Of a DNA stretch of 39,534 nucleotides, positions 1-8,920 are shown piece by piece (within the stretch, counting starts at the first letter, position 1; each line of letters starts with the position of its first letter). The notes under the pieces are model-generated. The model worked only from the letters and a program-made list of their open reading frames with translations, did not search any database and was not told the origin of the DNA. The DNA comes from Lutibacter sp. (GTDB lineage: Bacteria > Bacteroidota > Bacteroidia > Flavobacteriales > Flavobacteriaceae): the NCBI GenBank assembly GCA_002733665.1, contig NVWM01000034.1, positions 1-39,534 on the forward strand, given 5' to 3'. The position numbers and the translations under genes are program-made.

Positions 1-58
1 TTAAGCCTATCAGCGCAGATGGTACTGCCATTACGGTGGGAGAGTATGTCATCGCCTT
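1..58 (+). rRNA. rrf: 5S ribosomal RNA, 3' end only
   Basis: The first ~58 bases match the 3' half of a Bacteroidota 5S rRNA: the GATGGTACTGC segment followed by GGTGGGAGAGTATGTC and ending in ATCGCC. The 5' part lies outside the window, so the gene is partial. A strong hairpin terminator follows within ten bases, as expected at the end of a 16S-23S-5S operon. The exact 3' base is estimated. Confidence 0.85.
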
Positions 59-63
59 TCTTT

Positions 64-99
64 AAATCCTTCAACTTTTATTAGTTGAAGGATTTTTTT
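64..99 (+). terminator. rRNA operon terminator
   Basis: A perfect 12-base stem (AAATCCTTCAAC at 64-75 pairing with GTTGAAGGATTT at 84-95) with an 8-base loop is followed directly by a run of T. It sits right behind the 5S rRNA end, so it most likely ends rRNA transcription. Confidence 0.9.
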
Positions 100-232
100 G
101 TTATTATTCTTATATAGTTTTATTAGTTCCACTAAATGTTGACAATATTTAAATTTTAATCAACTTAAGATAAAAAATCTATAAAATTTCAACAACTATT
201 TTCATATATTTACTTTTCTAAAAATATCAGTT

Positions 233-1597
233 ATGAATAGTCAGAATAATAGAAGAAACTTTATTAAAAAAACTGCAATTGCTAGTGCTGGAATATCTTT
301 ATTACCTCATTTAACTTACGGAATGTCAAACGATAAACAGCAAAAATTGAGAGTTGGTTTGATTGGAGTTGGTTTAAGAGGTACAAACCATTTAAATAAT
401 TTATTAAACAGAAGCGACGTCACTATAACTGCAATTTGTGATATTGATTCAAGGCGAATAAAGATTGCAAATGATATTTTTAATAAAAAAGAAGTGAAGT
501 CACCAAAAGTCTTTGGTAAGAATGACTATGACTATCGAAATCTATTAGATTTAAAAGATGTTGATGCTGTCATTATTTCTACTCCATGGTTGTGGCATAC
601 TCGTATGTCTGTTGATTCCATGAAAGCAGGAAAATATACAGGTGTTGAAGTTTCTGCAGCAAATACACTTGAAGAATGTTGGGACTTAGTGAATGTACAT
701 GAAGAAACAGGTTCACATTTAATGATTTTAGAAAACGTGAATTATCGAAGAGATATTATGGCTGTTCTAAATATGGTTAAACAAAATGTGTTTGGCGAAT
801 TGGTTCATTTTAGATGTGGTTACCAACATGATTTAAGATTTGTAAAATTAAATGATGGAAAGACTGCGTATGGAAAAGGCGTTGAGTTTGGCGAAAAAGG
901 AATCTCAGAATCTGTATGGAGAACTCAGCATTCTGTATCTAGAAATGCGGATGTATATCCAACCCACGGTGTTGGACCGATGGCGACGATGTGTAATGTA
1001 AATCGCGGAAATAGATTTTCTTCAATTACATCTAATGCTACTAAAGGGATAGGTTTACATGATTATATTGTTAAAAATGGAGGTAAAGATCATCCAAATG
1101 CAAAGGTAAAATTTAAGCAAGGCGATGTAATTACATCAACAATAGAAACTACAAACGGAGAAACTATCATTGTTACTCATGATTGTAATTTACCACGACC
1201 TTATTCTTTAGGTTTTCGAGTACAAGGTAGTAATGGTCTTTGGGAAGTTGACGGAAATAGAATATATATTGAAGGACAATCTGACCCTCATCGATGGGAT
1301 AAAGCTGATGACTGGCTAACCAAATATGATCATCCATTATGGAAAAAATATGGAGAACATGCTTTAGGGGCAGGACATGGCGGTATGGACTTTTTTGTAA
1401 TCAATGCTTTTGTTGAATCTGCAAAACGCAATATTGCACCTCCTTTGGATGTTTATGATGCTGCAGCTTGGAGCTCAATAACTCCTTTATCTGAAGTTTC
1501 TATTGAAAACAATGGAGAACCTCAAAATTTTCCTGATTTCACAAGAGGGAATTGGATAAAAAGAAAGCCATATAACTGGATGAAAGATAAATTTTAA
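233..1597 (+). CDS. GH109-like NAD-dependent glycosidase (Gfo/Idh/MocA fold), Tat-exported
   Basis: 454 residues. The N-terminus has a twin-arginine signal (RRNFIKK at residues 7-13, then a hydrophobic stretch to about residue 30), so folded export with bound cofactor is expected. A Rossmann NAD site, GLIGVGLRG (42-50), follows. The body carries segments typical of glycoside hydrolase family 109: ENVNYRRD near 167, the YQHDLR block near 196, a YPTHGVGP block, and GAGHGGMDF near 380. Known members are alpha-N-acetylgalactosaminidases that use NAD in a redox-assisted elimination mechanism; length (~450) fits. It is the first gene of an operon with a sugar kinase four bases downstream and a nucleotidyltransferase after that, which suggests released sugar is activated by the next two enzymes. 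Substrate is inferred; a plain Gfo/Idh/MocA dehydrogenase is the alternative. Confidence 0.85.
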   Translation: MNSQNNRRNFIKKTAIASAGISLLPHLTYGMSNDKQQKLRVGLIGVGLRGTNHLNNLLNRSDVTITAICDIDSRRIKIANDIFNKKEVKSPKVFGKNDYDYRNLLDLKDVDAVIISTPWLWHTRMSVDSMKAGKYTGVEVSAANTLEECWDLVNVHEETGSHLMILENVNYRRDIMAVLNMVKQNVFGELVHFRCGYQHDLRFVKLNDGKTAYGKGVEFGEKGISESVWRTQHSVSRNADVYPTHGVGPMATMCNVNRGNRFSSITSNATKGIGLHDYIVKNGGKDHPNAKVKFKQGDVITSTIETTNGETIIVTHDCNLPRPYSLGFRVQGSNGLWEVDGNRIYIEGQSDPHRWDKADDWLTKYDHPLWKKYGEHALGAGHGGMDFFVINAFVESAKRNIAPPLDVYDAAAWSSITPLSEVSIENNGEPQNFPDFTRGNWIKRKPYNWMKDKF

Positions 1598-1601
1598 TTA
1601 C

Positions 1602-2663
1602 ATGATAGAAGTTTTAGCTCCTGCCAGAATTTGCCTCTTTGGTGATCATCAAGATTATTTAGGGCTACCCGTAATTGCTTGTGCGATTGATAGATATATC
1701 AAACTATCAGCAATAAAAAATAAAAGTAATTCCTTAAAGATTGATCTACCAGATATTGGAAAAGAAAGAGTCATTCCAATTACTGAGTCTTTTATATCGA
1801 TAGGCGAACAAGATTATTTTGTAAAAGCACTTGAAGTTTTAAAAGAGTATGATTGCATTCCAGATATAGGTTTTGATATTGTTATTTCTGGAGATGTTCC
1901 AATAAATGCAGGCTTGTCAAGTTCGTCAGCAATAGTTGTTGCATGGACTACTTTTTTATTAAAGGCTTTTGGTAAACATATTAATATTACTTCTGAATTG
2001 ATTGCGAAACTTACGTACCGAATTGAAGTACTCGAATTCAATAGTCCAGGAGGTTTGATGGATCAATATTCGATAAGTATAGGTAATACTATTTTTATAA
2101 ATACTATTTCAGGCGAATATGAAAGATTTAATAAGCCAAAAATGTCATTGATTATAGGCGAATCTGGTTTTCCAAAAAAGACTCTCTCTGTTTTAAAAAA
2201 CCTAAGAGAATTTGCACAAGAAGCGATTTCTGTTGTGCAATCTCATCATCCAAATTTTACGATTGAAGAATCTGAAAGGGATGATTATAAAAAATATTAT
2301 AATTTACTTTCAGATGAATTAAAACCAATTTTTTATGCAGCAATTAAAAATTATCATATCACAAAAGAGGCGTATAGTGAATTGAAAAAAGAAATAATTG
2401 ATGTCGAATTAATTGGAAAATTGATGAACGAGCATCATAAAGAATTAAAAGAGAATTTAAAAATTACAGTACCAATTATTGACACTATGATTGCTGGAGC
2501 AATTAATAATGGTGCTCTAGGAGCAAAAATAGTGGGTTCTGGTGGTGGTGGCTGTATTGTTGCAATAACTAGCCCAGAAAACGAAAATACTGTTATTCAA
2601 GGAATTCTAAACGGAGGAGCAAAAAAAGCTTATAAAGTTGAAATTTCTAATGGAGTTTTATAA
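1602..2663 (+). CDS. Galactokinase-like GHMP sugar kinase
   Basis: 353 residues, close to galactokinase length. All three GHMP motifs are visible: a galactokinase-style sugar-binding segment GDHQDYLGLPV (14-24) with the downstream CAIDR, the ATP-binding PINAGLSSSSA (about 100-110), and the C-terminal GSGGGG motif near residue 312. The family phosphorylates sugar C1 hydroxyls (or mevalonate/homoserine) with ATP in the cytoplasm. The first motif differs from classical GalK (GEHTDYNGG), so the substrate may not be galactose. Its place between a GH109-like glycosidase (4-base gap) and a nucleotidyltransferase (9-base gap) suggests a 1-kinase for N-acetylgalactosamine or a related sugar. That assignment is inference; the kinase fold is secure. 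Confidence 0.85.
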   Translation: MIEVLAPARICLFGDHQDYLGLPVIACAIDRYIKLSAIKNKSNSLKIDLPDIGKERVIPITESFISIGEQDYFVKALEVLKEYDCIPDIGFDIVISGDVPINAGLSSSSAIVVAWTTFLLKAFGKHINITSELIAKLTYRIEVLEFNSPGGLMDQYSISIGNTIFINTISGEYERFNKPKMSLIIGESGFPKKTLSVLKNLREFAQEAISVVQSHHPNFTIEESERDDYKKYYNLLSDELKPIFYAAIKNYHITKEAYSELKKEIIDVELIGKLMNEHHKELKENLKITVPIIDTMIAGAINNGALGAKIVGSGGGGCIVAITSPENENTVIQGILNGGAKKAYKVEISNGVL

Positions 2664-2672
2664 ATCAATCAA

Positions 2673-3551
2673 ATGAAGGAGAATACTAAATTAGTAATAT
2701 TGGCAGGAGGTGCATCATCTCGTATGAAAAAACAATTGGATGGCGTTGCCTCTTTATCTGAAGAAGAAAAGAAGCAAGCCAATACAAGAAGTAAAGGGCT
2801 TATCTCATTTGATAATAGTGGAAGGCCTTTTTTAGATTACTTGTTGTATAATGCGAAAAAGGCAGGATATAAAGAAGTTTTTATAATTACAGGCACTGAG
2901 AACTCGCTATTCAAATCATTTTATGGAGATAAGAATGAAGGGAATGTTTTTAATGAATTAATAATTAATTATGCAATCCAACACATACCAAAGGATAGAG
3001 AAAAACCTTTTGGAACTGCCGATGCATTATACCAAGCAATGCAACAATATTCAATTTTGAAAATGTCTTCTTTTACAGTTTGTAATAGTGATAATTTATA
3101 TTCAATTAATGCACTCGAATTGTTAAGAAATAATGCTGACAAAAATTCGCTAATAAGTTATGACAGAGACGCTTTAAAGTTTTTGTCAGAACGTATTGCT
3201 AGGTTTGCACTTTTATCTTTTTCGAACTCTACTGAATTGATTTCTATTATTGAAAAACCAAAATTAGCCAAAATGTCTTTTTATAAAGATGAGTTTGGGA
3301 AATACAGAGTCAGTATGAATATATTTAAATTTGATGGAAATATGATTTTTAAATATTTAGAAAATTGTCCTATAAATCAAATGAGAAATGAAAAAGAATT
3401 ACCAACAGCTTTACTAAATATGATTGTAGAACATCCAAATTCTACTATTGGAATTCCGCTATCTGAACATGTGCCAGACTTAACTTCAAAAGATGATATA
3501 CAAGTTCTAAAAGAATATGTAAAAAATATTGATATTTCGAATTTTAAATAG
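2673..3551 (+). CDS. Sugar-phosphate nucleotidyltransferase
   Basis: 292 residues. The N-terminal LAGGASSRM (10-18) is the nucleotide-binding signature of the NTP-transferase fold, with KG of the activated-lysine segment delayed by a ~20-residue insertion rich in Glu and Lys. FGTADALYQAM (around 113-123) and CNSDN (near 138) match the base-binding and metal-binding segments of this fold. The family joins a sugar 1-phosphate to a nucleoside triphosphate to give an NDP-sugar and pyrophosphate. As last gene of the operon it probably uses the product of the GHMP kinase; UDP-GalNAc is a reasonable guess but neither nucleotide nor sugar can be read from the sequence. No extra C-terminal acyltransferase domain is seen. 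Confidence 0.85.
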   Translation: MKENTKLVILAGGASSRMKKQLDGVASLSEEEKKQANTRSKGLISFDNSGRPFLDYLLYNAKKAGYKEVFIITGTENSLFKSFYGDKNEGNVFNELIINYAIQHIPKDREKPFGTADALYQAMQQYSILKMSSFTVCNSDNLYSINALELLRNNADKNSLISYDRDALKFLSERIARFALLSFSNSTELISIIEKPKLAKMSFYKDEFGKYRVSMNIFKFDGNMIFKYLENCPINQMRNEKELPTALLNMIVEHPNSTIGIPLSEHVPDLTSKDDIQVLKEYVKNIDISNFK

Positions 3552-3638
3552 CACTATTTTCTCTCTTATTGCGTTAATGTAATAGTATTAAATTTTTAAG
3601 GCTAACAATAAAATAAGTTTTAAGTTTGCAATTGTCTT

Positions 3639-4658
3639 ATGAAATTGATAATTCGATTTATATTTTTAGTGTCATTCGTGAGTTATTCTCAAGTAGGAGG
3701 AGAGAGCGTTTATAATTTTTTAAACGTTCCTACATCTGCACGTCAAGCTGCATTAGGAGGTAAAGTAATTACTTTGCTAGACGATGTAAATCAACCTCTT
3801 TGGAATCCTTCAGCAATAAATTTAAATATAGATAATCAACTGTCAGTCAATTATTTAAATTTCTTGACAGACATTAGTTATACTTCTGTTACGTTTGCAC
3901 ATATGATAAATCGTAATTTTGGGACTTTACATGGCGGAATTACGTACGCAAATTTTGGTGAGTTTATAGAAGCAGATGAAAACGGTGTAGAAACAGGCAC
4001 TTTCAAAGCATATGATATGGCTTTATCTTTAGGATATGCATATCAAATTCCGTTTTCAAATATTAGTCTTGGCGCAACTGCAAAAGTAGTAAATTCGGTA
4101 ATTCAAGATTATTCCTCTTTTGGAGTTGTTGCAGATTTTGGAGTTTTGTATGAAAATGATCATCAACCTTATGTATTTTCTTTGGCAGTAAGAAATGTTG
4201 GTTATCAAATAACAACATTTGACGGTACACAAGAGAAAGTACCTCTTGAAATATTATTTGGAGCCTCATATAGATTAGAAAATGTACCGATTAGATGGTA
4301 TTTGACAGTTGATAATCTTCAAAAATGGAATGTAGCAGAACCAAACCCATCAAATTCAGTTACGGATATTGACGGGACTATAACACCAGAAAAAATCAGT
4401 TTCTTTGATAATACAATGCGACATATGGTCATTGGTGCAGAGTTTTTTCCAGAAGGCGGTTTTAATATAAGAATGGGATATAACTTTAGAAGAGCTAAAG
4501 AACTACAATTAACAGACATTAGAACTTTTGCAGGTTTTTCTGCTGGATTTGGATTGAAAATGAATAAATTAAAACTGAATTATGCGTTTACAAAGTATCA
4601 TCCAGCGGAAAATACAAGTACATTTAGTTTACAAATAGATTTAAGCGGACGACGTTAA
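3639..4658 (+). CDS. porQ: Type IX secretion system protein PorQ
   Basis: 339 residues with a short signal peptide (cleavage likely after the SYS segment near residue 17). The start of the mature protein, GGESVYNFLNVPTSARQAALGG, is the recognisable PorQ pattern, and the rest has the alternating beta-strand character of a PorV/PorQ-type outer-membrane barrel. PorQ belongs to the type IX secretion system and acts with PorZ in the attachment complex that processes and anchors cargo at the cell surface. It lies 87 bases after the sugar operon and 12 bases before cmk, so porQ and cmk are probably co-transcribed. Its presence implies a working T9SS in this organism, though no cargo protein with a T9SS C-terminal domain was seen in the window. 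Confidence 0.88.
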   Translation: MKLIIRFIFLVSFVSYSQVGGESVYNFLNVPTSARQAALGGKVITLLDDVNQPLWNPSAINLNIDNQLSVNYLNFLTDISYTSVTFAHMINRNFGTLHGGITYANFGEFIEADENGVETGTFKAYDMALSLGYAYQIPFSNISLGATAKVVNSVIQDYSSFGVVADFGVLYENDHQPYVFSLAVRNVGYQITTFDGTQEKVPLEILFGASYRLENVPIRWYLTVDNLQKWNVAEPNPSNSVTDIDGTITPEKISFFDNTMRHMVIGAEFFPEGGFNIRMGYNFRRAKELQLTDIRTFAGFSAGFGLKMNKLKLNYAFTKYHPAENTSTFSLQIDLSGRR

Positions 4659-4670
4659 AAATAAATTAAA

Positions 4671-5357
4671 TTGAGAAAAATTATAGTTGCCATTGACGGA
4701 TTTTCATCCACAGGAAAAAGTACACTTGCCAAGCAATTGGCAAAAGAATTGCATTATGTGTATGTAGACACAGGAGCAATGTATAGAGCAGTAACGCTTT
4801 TTGCAATGCGAAATCAATATATTGATAATCAGTACTTTGATAAAGAAAATTTAATTGAAAATTTAAATAAAATTAAACTTCATTTTGTATTTAATGAAGA
4901 AAAAGGGTTTGGAGAAATGTATTTAAATGGTGAGAATGTTGAGGATGAAATAAGAACACTCGAAGTTTCTCAAAATGTAAGTCAAGTTTCAACAATTTCT
5001 GAAATTAGGAAAAAATTAGTTGAGCAACAGCAAAAAATGGGAACTAAAAGAGGTATTGTAATGGATGGTCGAGATATTGGAACTGTTGTTTTTCCAGATG
5101 CAGAAGTGAAGTTGTTCATGACAGCATCAGCAGATAAAAGAGCCACAAGACGTTACAAAGAGTTGTTAGATAGAGGTGATAAAGATGTATCATTTGATAG
5201 AGTGCTAAAGAATGTAGAATCAAGAGATTACATTGACTCTACACGTTTAGATTCTCCATTATCAAAAGCAGATGATGCCATAGAAATTGATAATTCTGAT
5301 ATGGGATTAGAAGAACAGTTTGATCGTGTTTTGAGCCTTATTTCTACACGGTTATAA
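4671..5357 (+). CDS. cmk: Cytidylate kinase
   Basis: 228 residues. Transfers phosphate from ATP to CMP/dCMP in pyrimidine nucleotide metabolism. The P-loop GFSSTGKST (10-18), the DTGAMYRA segment just after residue 30, and MDGRDIGTVVFP (about 131-142) are hallmarks of bacterial CMP kinase; length is normal. The start codon is TTG at 4671, chosen because it puts the first strand RKIIVAIDG directly after the start as in homologues and there is no upstream ATG in frame. It follows porQ by 12 bases. Confidence 0.95.
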   Translation: MRKIIVAIDGFSSTGKSTLAKQLAKELHYVYVDTGAMYRAVTLFAMRNQYIDNQYFDKENLIENLNKIKLHFVFNEEKGFGEMYLNGENVEDEIRTLEVSQNVSQVSTISEIRKKLVEQQQKMGTKRGIVMDGRDIGTVVFPDAEVKLFMTASADKRATRRYKELLDRGDKDVSFDRVLKNVESRDYIDSTRLDSPLSKADDAIEIDNSDMGLEEQFDRVLSLISTRL

Positions 5358-5376
5358 AAATTGTTATTACTTATTA

Positions 5377-5898
5377 TTAATCACTTACATTAACATAAGT
5401 TCCAGAATAACTACCGCTAATTAGTAAACCATCTTCTCTTGTAAATGAAAATTCAACATCAATATTAGTTGATGAAATTGAATTTATTTTAAAGTTTATT
5501 TGAGTTGCATTTACGTCAGAATTAAAATTGTCTTCAAGTAATCTTTCTCCACCTTGTATTAAACCATTCACTCTTGACGCATTCTTAGTTATTCTATAGT
5601 TTAAAAGATCTTTGCTTCCTACTTCAAAATCAACACCTCTATAATCAACATATAAAATGTTGATTCCAGAATCTATATTGTCTGGAAGTAATTCTTTATT
5701 GCTTAGAATCACAGCTAAATCACTTGGGTTGCTATTAAGTGTGTTTTCGTCATTAATATAAGCGTAAGGTGTATCATAATAAATATTACCAATTAAGATA
5801 CCTCCTTGATTTTGACTTTCCTCTTTATTATCATCAGAAGAACAAGATATAATTGATAATGCAATTAAAAATCCAATTATTAAATTTAGTTTTTTCAT
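5377..5898 (-). CDS. Hypothetical lipoprotein
   Basis: 173 residues. A lipoprotein signal peptide is clear: Lys-Lys, a hydrophobic core and the lipobox IISC with the lipidated Cys at 19, followed by SSDDN, the usual flavobacterial style. The mature part is beta-rich with no motif I recognise; the C-terminal half (INSISSTNIDVEFSF, then LLISGSYSGTY) resembles strands of small beta-sandwich lipoproteins. It starts 20 bases after the queE stop on the same strand and is probably co-transcribed with it, though a functional link with queuosine synthesis is not evident. Confidence 0.75.
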   Translation of the reverse strand: MKKLNLIIGFLIALSIISCSSDDNKEESQNQGGILIGNIYYDTPYAYINDENTLNSNPSDLAVILSNKELLPDNIDSGINILYVDYRGVDFEVGSKDLLNYRITKNASRVNGLIQGGERLLEDNFNSDVNATQINFKINSISSTNIDVEFSFTREDGLLISGSYSGTYVNVSD

Positions 5899-5918
5899 AT
5901 TGACAATATATTAAGTTT

Positions 5919-6548
5919 TTAAGGAATATTCAAATATTTATGCGTTTGCAGCGAAATTTTCCATTTAGGATTTTCCATCACATAATCTACAATCATTGGC
6001 GTCATTTTCTCACGATTACTCCATTCAGGTTGTAAGAACAATTGACAATTTTCGTTTACTTTTGTAGCTTGTTCTTCGGCAAACTTAAAATCATCCTTAT
6101 TGAAGATAATACATTTTAATTCATCTGCATTTTCGTGAACTTCTTTTAAAGGAAGTTTGTTTTTTTTTGGCGATAAGCAAATCCAATCCCAAGTTCCTGA
6201 TAGTTTATAAGCGCCAGAAGTTTCAATATGAGTTTTCAATCCTTCATCTTGCAATTTTTGTGTCAAGTAATCCATACTCCACATTAATGGTTCACCTCCA
6301 GTAATTACAACTGTATTGGCATATTTCTTAGCGTTTTGTACAATTTGATCTCCATGAGTCGGCGGATGCAGATTCGCATCCCAACTTTCTTTTACATCAC
6401 ACCAATGACACCCAACATCACAGCCGCCAATTCGTATAAAATATGCAGCAGTTCCAGTATGAGATCCTTCTCCTTGTATCGTGTAAAATTCTTCCATGAG
6501 CGGAAGCATTTTACCTTCTTTGATTAATTGTTTTGTTTCTATATTCAC
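5919..6548 (-). CDS. queE: 7-carboxy-7-deazaguanine synthase QueE
   Basis: 209 residues from the chosen start. A radical SAM enzyme that converts 6-carboxy-tetrahydropterin to 7-carboxy-7-deazaguanine in the preQ1/queuosine pathway. EEFYTIQGEG (19-28) is the QueE N-terminal signature and the iron-sulfur ligands are C43, C47 and C50 in CDVGCHWC, a CX3CX2C spacing as known for QueE. GGEPL follows further on. The open frame reaches back to a TTG at 6569, but that codon lies inside a consensus -7 promoter box (TACATTTG on the minus strand), so translation must start later. GTG at 6548 is preferred; TTG at 6554 and ATG at 6509 are alternatives. Confidence 0.93.
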   Translation of the reverse strand: MNIETKQLIKEGKMLPLMEEFYTIQGEGSHTGTAAYFIRIGGCDVGCHWCDVKESWDANLHPPTHGDQIVQNAKKYANTVVITGGEPLMWSMDYLTQKLQDEGLKTHIETSGAYKLSGTWDWICLSPKKNKLPLKEVHENADELKCIIFNKDDFKFAEEQATKVNENCQLFLQPEWSNREKMTPMIVDYVMENPKWKISLQTHKYLNIP

Positions 6549-6566
6549 TATCAAACTATTATTTTG

Positions 6567-6574
6567 CAAATGTA
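6567..6574 (-). promoter_or_regulatory. Bacteroidetes -7 box for queE
   Basis: The minus strand reads TACATTTGC, an exact match to the Bacteroidetes -7 consensus TAnnTTTG. Transcription would start near 6561, about 13 bases before the GTG chosen for queE. No clear -33 TTG was found at the usual spacing, so the match rests on the -7 box alone. Confidence 0.5.
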
Positions 6575-6656
6575 AGGCTTCTATAATTTTATACTTTAAA
6601 ACTTTTAGAGTATTTTTATGGCATTAACTTATTTATAGGCTTTTTAACATGAAAAA

Positions 6657-6725
6657 TGTCATTCCGCACTTGATGCGGAATCCATAAATAAATAAGTTTA
6701 GATTCCTGCCTTCGCAGGAATGACA
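6657..6725. repeat. REP-like inverted repeat, TGTCATTCC type
   Basis: The element begins TGTCATTCCGCA and ends GCAGGAATGACA, so its outer ends are inverted. Each end also folds on itself: ATTCCGCACTTGATGCGGAAT on the left, GATTCCTGCCTTCGCAGGAATG on the right (a GATTCCTGC/GCAGGAAT stem). It fills the intergenic space between the divergent queE and HerA-like genes, ending 16 bases before the latter's start. Related ends occur at 11990-12080 and 29956-30011. Confidence 0.8.
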
Positions 6726-6741
6726 GATAAAAACACTTAGC

Positions 6742-8259
6742 ATGACTAAAAAGGATACTTTTTTCGATTATATCAATGAAGGTTACAAAACCAAAGGAGA
6801 TTTTATAACTCTTGGAGCAGCGATGCTTGGTGAAGAAACCATATCAGATGCTTATGTAAAAATCCCTTTAAAAACAATTAACCGTCACGGATTGATTGCA
6901 GGAGCTACAGGAACAGGAAAAACAAAAACCTTGCAAGTATTTGCAGAAAATTTATCCGATAAAGGTATTCCTGTATTACTGATGGATGTAAAAGGAGATC
7001 TAAGTGGATTGGCACAACCAAGTCCTGGACATGCAAAGATTGATGAACGACATGCGAAAATTGGTTTCCCGTTTGAAGCAAAGAAATTTCCAGTTGAAAT
7101 ATTAACAATTTCAGAACAAAAAGGTACACGATTGAGAGCCACAGTTTCTGAGTTCGGACCAACATTATTATCTCGTATTTTAGATTTGTCTGAAACGCAA
7201 AGTGGAATTGTTGCAGTGCTTTTTAAATATTGTGATGATAAGAAATTACCATTATTAGATTTAAAAGATTTTAAGAAAGTGTTGCAGTATGCAACAAGTG
7301 AAGGTAAAAAAGAAATAGAAGGTGAATATGGTCGAATTTCAACAGCATCTACAGGTTCTATTCTTCGTAAGATTGTAGAAATAGAGCAGCAAGGAGGAGA
7401 TTTATTCTTCGGCGAGCGTTCATTTGAAATAGAAGATTTAATACGAATTGACGAAGATGGAAGAGGAGTGATATCAGTTTTAAGATTAACAGATATTCAA
7501 GATAAGCCAAAACTATTTTCAACATTTATGTTGCAATTATTGGCTGAAATTTATTCAACATTACCAGAACAAGGAGATAGTGGACAGCCTGAATTAGTGC
7601 TGTTTATTGACGAAGCGCATTTAGTGTTTAAAGAGGCATCTAAAGCATTATTAGGGCAGATAGAAAGTATTGTAAAATTAATTCGATCAAAAGGAGTTGG
7701 TGTTTACTTTGTAACCCAAAACCCTAAAGATATTCCTTCAGACGTCTTGTCACAATTAGGATTAAAGATTCAACACGCTTTAAGAGCATTTACGGCAAAT
7801 GATAGAAAAGCAATAAAACTAACAGCAGAAAATTATCCAGATTCTGAGTATTATGATACTGCAGATGTTTTGACAAAATTAGGAATTGGAGAAGCATTAG
7901 TGTCATCATTAAACGAAAAAGGAATTCCAACACCATTAGCAAGAACAATGTTACGCGCACCAATGAGTAGAATGGATGTGTTGACTCCAAAAGAACTAAA
8001 AACTCAAATTGCATTGTCTGATATTGCTGAAAAGTATAATGAAGTAATAGATAGAAAGAGTGCTTACGAAATACTAAACGGTAAAATTGACAAAGCACAC
8101 GAACGAGAAGAAAAAGAAGCTGCTGCTAAAGAAAAAGCGAAGGCGAAGAAAACAACAACAATAAGAAAAAGTACACGTATGAATCCTATATTAAAAGTAG
8201 TTACAAGTGCTACATTTATTAGAGGTGTTTTAGGGATTTTAAAACGTGTAATGAAATAA
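6742..8259 (+). CDS. HerA/YjgR-like ATPase (DUF853 family)
   Basis: 505 residues. A P-loop ATPase of the HerA/FtsK group: Walker A GATGTGKT (54-61), followed by PVLLMDVKGDLSGLAQPS, a segment typical of the DUF853 (YjgR) family, and Walker B LFIDEAH near 287, with a QNPKDIPSDVLSQLG sensor region. The C-terminus from about 450 is charged and Ala/Lys-rich, then basic. HerA proteins are DNA-pumping helicases in archaeal end resection, but YjgR-type proteins have no settled role. No NurA-like nuclease or Sir2/defence partner is adjacent, so a defence function is not supported here. The start is ATG at 6742, just after a REP-like element. Confidence 0.88.
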   Translation: MTKKDTFFDYINEGYKTKGDFITLGAAMLGEETISDAYVKIPLKTINRHGLIAGATGTGKTKTLQVFAENLSDKGIPVLLMDVKGDLSGLAQPSPGHAKIDERHAKIGFPFEAKKFPVEILTISEQKGTRLRATVSEFGPTLLSRILDLSETQSGIVAVLFKYCDDKKLPLLDLKDFKKVLQYATSEGKKEIEGEYGRISTASTGSILRKIVEIEQQGGDLFFGERSFEIEDLIRIDEDGRGVISVLRLTDIQDKPKLFSTFMLQLLAEIYSTLPEQGDSGQPELVLFIDEAHLVFKEASKALLGQIESIVKLIRSKGVGVYFVTQNPKDIPSDVLSQLGLKIQHALRAFTANDRKAIKLTAENYPDSEYYDTADVLTKLGIGEALVSSLNEKGIPTPLARTMLRAPMSRMDVLTPKELKTQIALSDIAEKYNEVIDRKSAYEILNGKIDKAHEREEKEAAAKEKAKAKKTTTIRKSTRMNPILKVVTSATFIRGVLGILKRVMK

Positions 8260-8342
8260 TTGAGTATTAAAAAATCAATTAAAGCAACAAAAAGAAAACA
8301 AAAGAGTTACTAAATAAGTAATCAACAAAACCTTTTTAAATT

Positions 8343-8915
8343 TTGAAAAACTACTATAAATTTCTTACACTTATAATCATTTCTATGCTATTTGCTCAGT
8401 GTTCAAGAGTAAATCCGTTTTTAATAGAAAAAAACAGTGTTGGAAAGATTAACAACCAACATTTAATTTCAGATATTGAAACCCTATTTGCAAAGGATTC
8501 AGTTGTAACTCGTTTGAGTGAAGGAGAATTAGGAGGAGAAGATACAAAGTATCTTCAAGATGAAGATCAATACTTAATCTATTCAAAAGGAGGGAAGCAT
8601 TTACTGACAATTGTACCAAGAATACAACACGATTCTACATCTAAAATAAAATATATCGAAATTAAAGATAGCCAGTTTAAAACTGAAAAAGAGCTATCGC
8701 TTCGTACACCTTTTAAAGATATCAATTTTAATTATAAGGTCAATAAAGTAGAAACTTCAATGTCTTCTGCAACGCTGTATATTGATGAGTTGAATGCAAC
8801 TATAGCCATGCGAAAAAGTGATATTGGTGTAAATCCATTTGATAATAAAAAAGTCGTTTTAGAGCAAATTCCTGATTTGGCAAAGATAAATCACTTTACT
8901 ATTTGGTTTGATTAG
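8343..8915 (+). CDS. Hypothetical lipoprotein
   Basis: 190 residues from a TTG start at 8343, chosen because it supplies the Lys-containing n-region of a lipoprotein signal; the next Met (15) would remove it. The putative lipidated Cys is 20 in LFAQC; Gln before the Cys is uncommon, so lipidation is likely but not certain. The mature part is mixed alpha/beta with repeated charged turns and no motif I recognise. It ends only five bases before the cupin gene, so the two are probably one transcript. Confidence 0.7.
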   Translation: MKNYYKFLTLIIISMLFAQCSRVNPFLIEKNSVGKINNQHLISDIETLFAKDSVVTRLSEGELGGEDTKYLQDEDQYLIYSKGGKHLLTIVPRIQHDSTSKIKYIEIKDSQFKTEKELSLRTPFKDINFNYKVNKVETSMSSATLYIDELNATIAMRKSDIGVNPFDNKKVVLEQIPDLAKINHFTIWFD

Positions 8916-8920
8916 TTAGC

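Noticed and set aside
6742..8259. HerA-type antiphage defence system
   Set aside because: No nuclease, Sir2 or other partner gene is next to it, and the DUF853/YjgR features point to the common stand-alone form.
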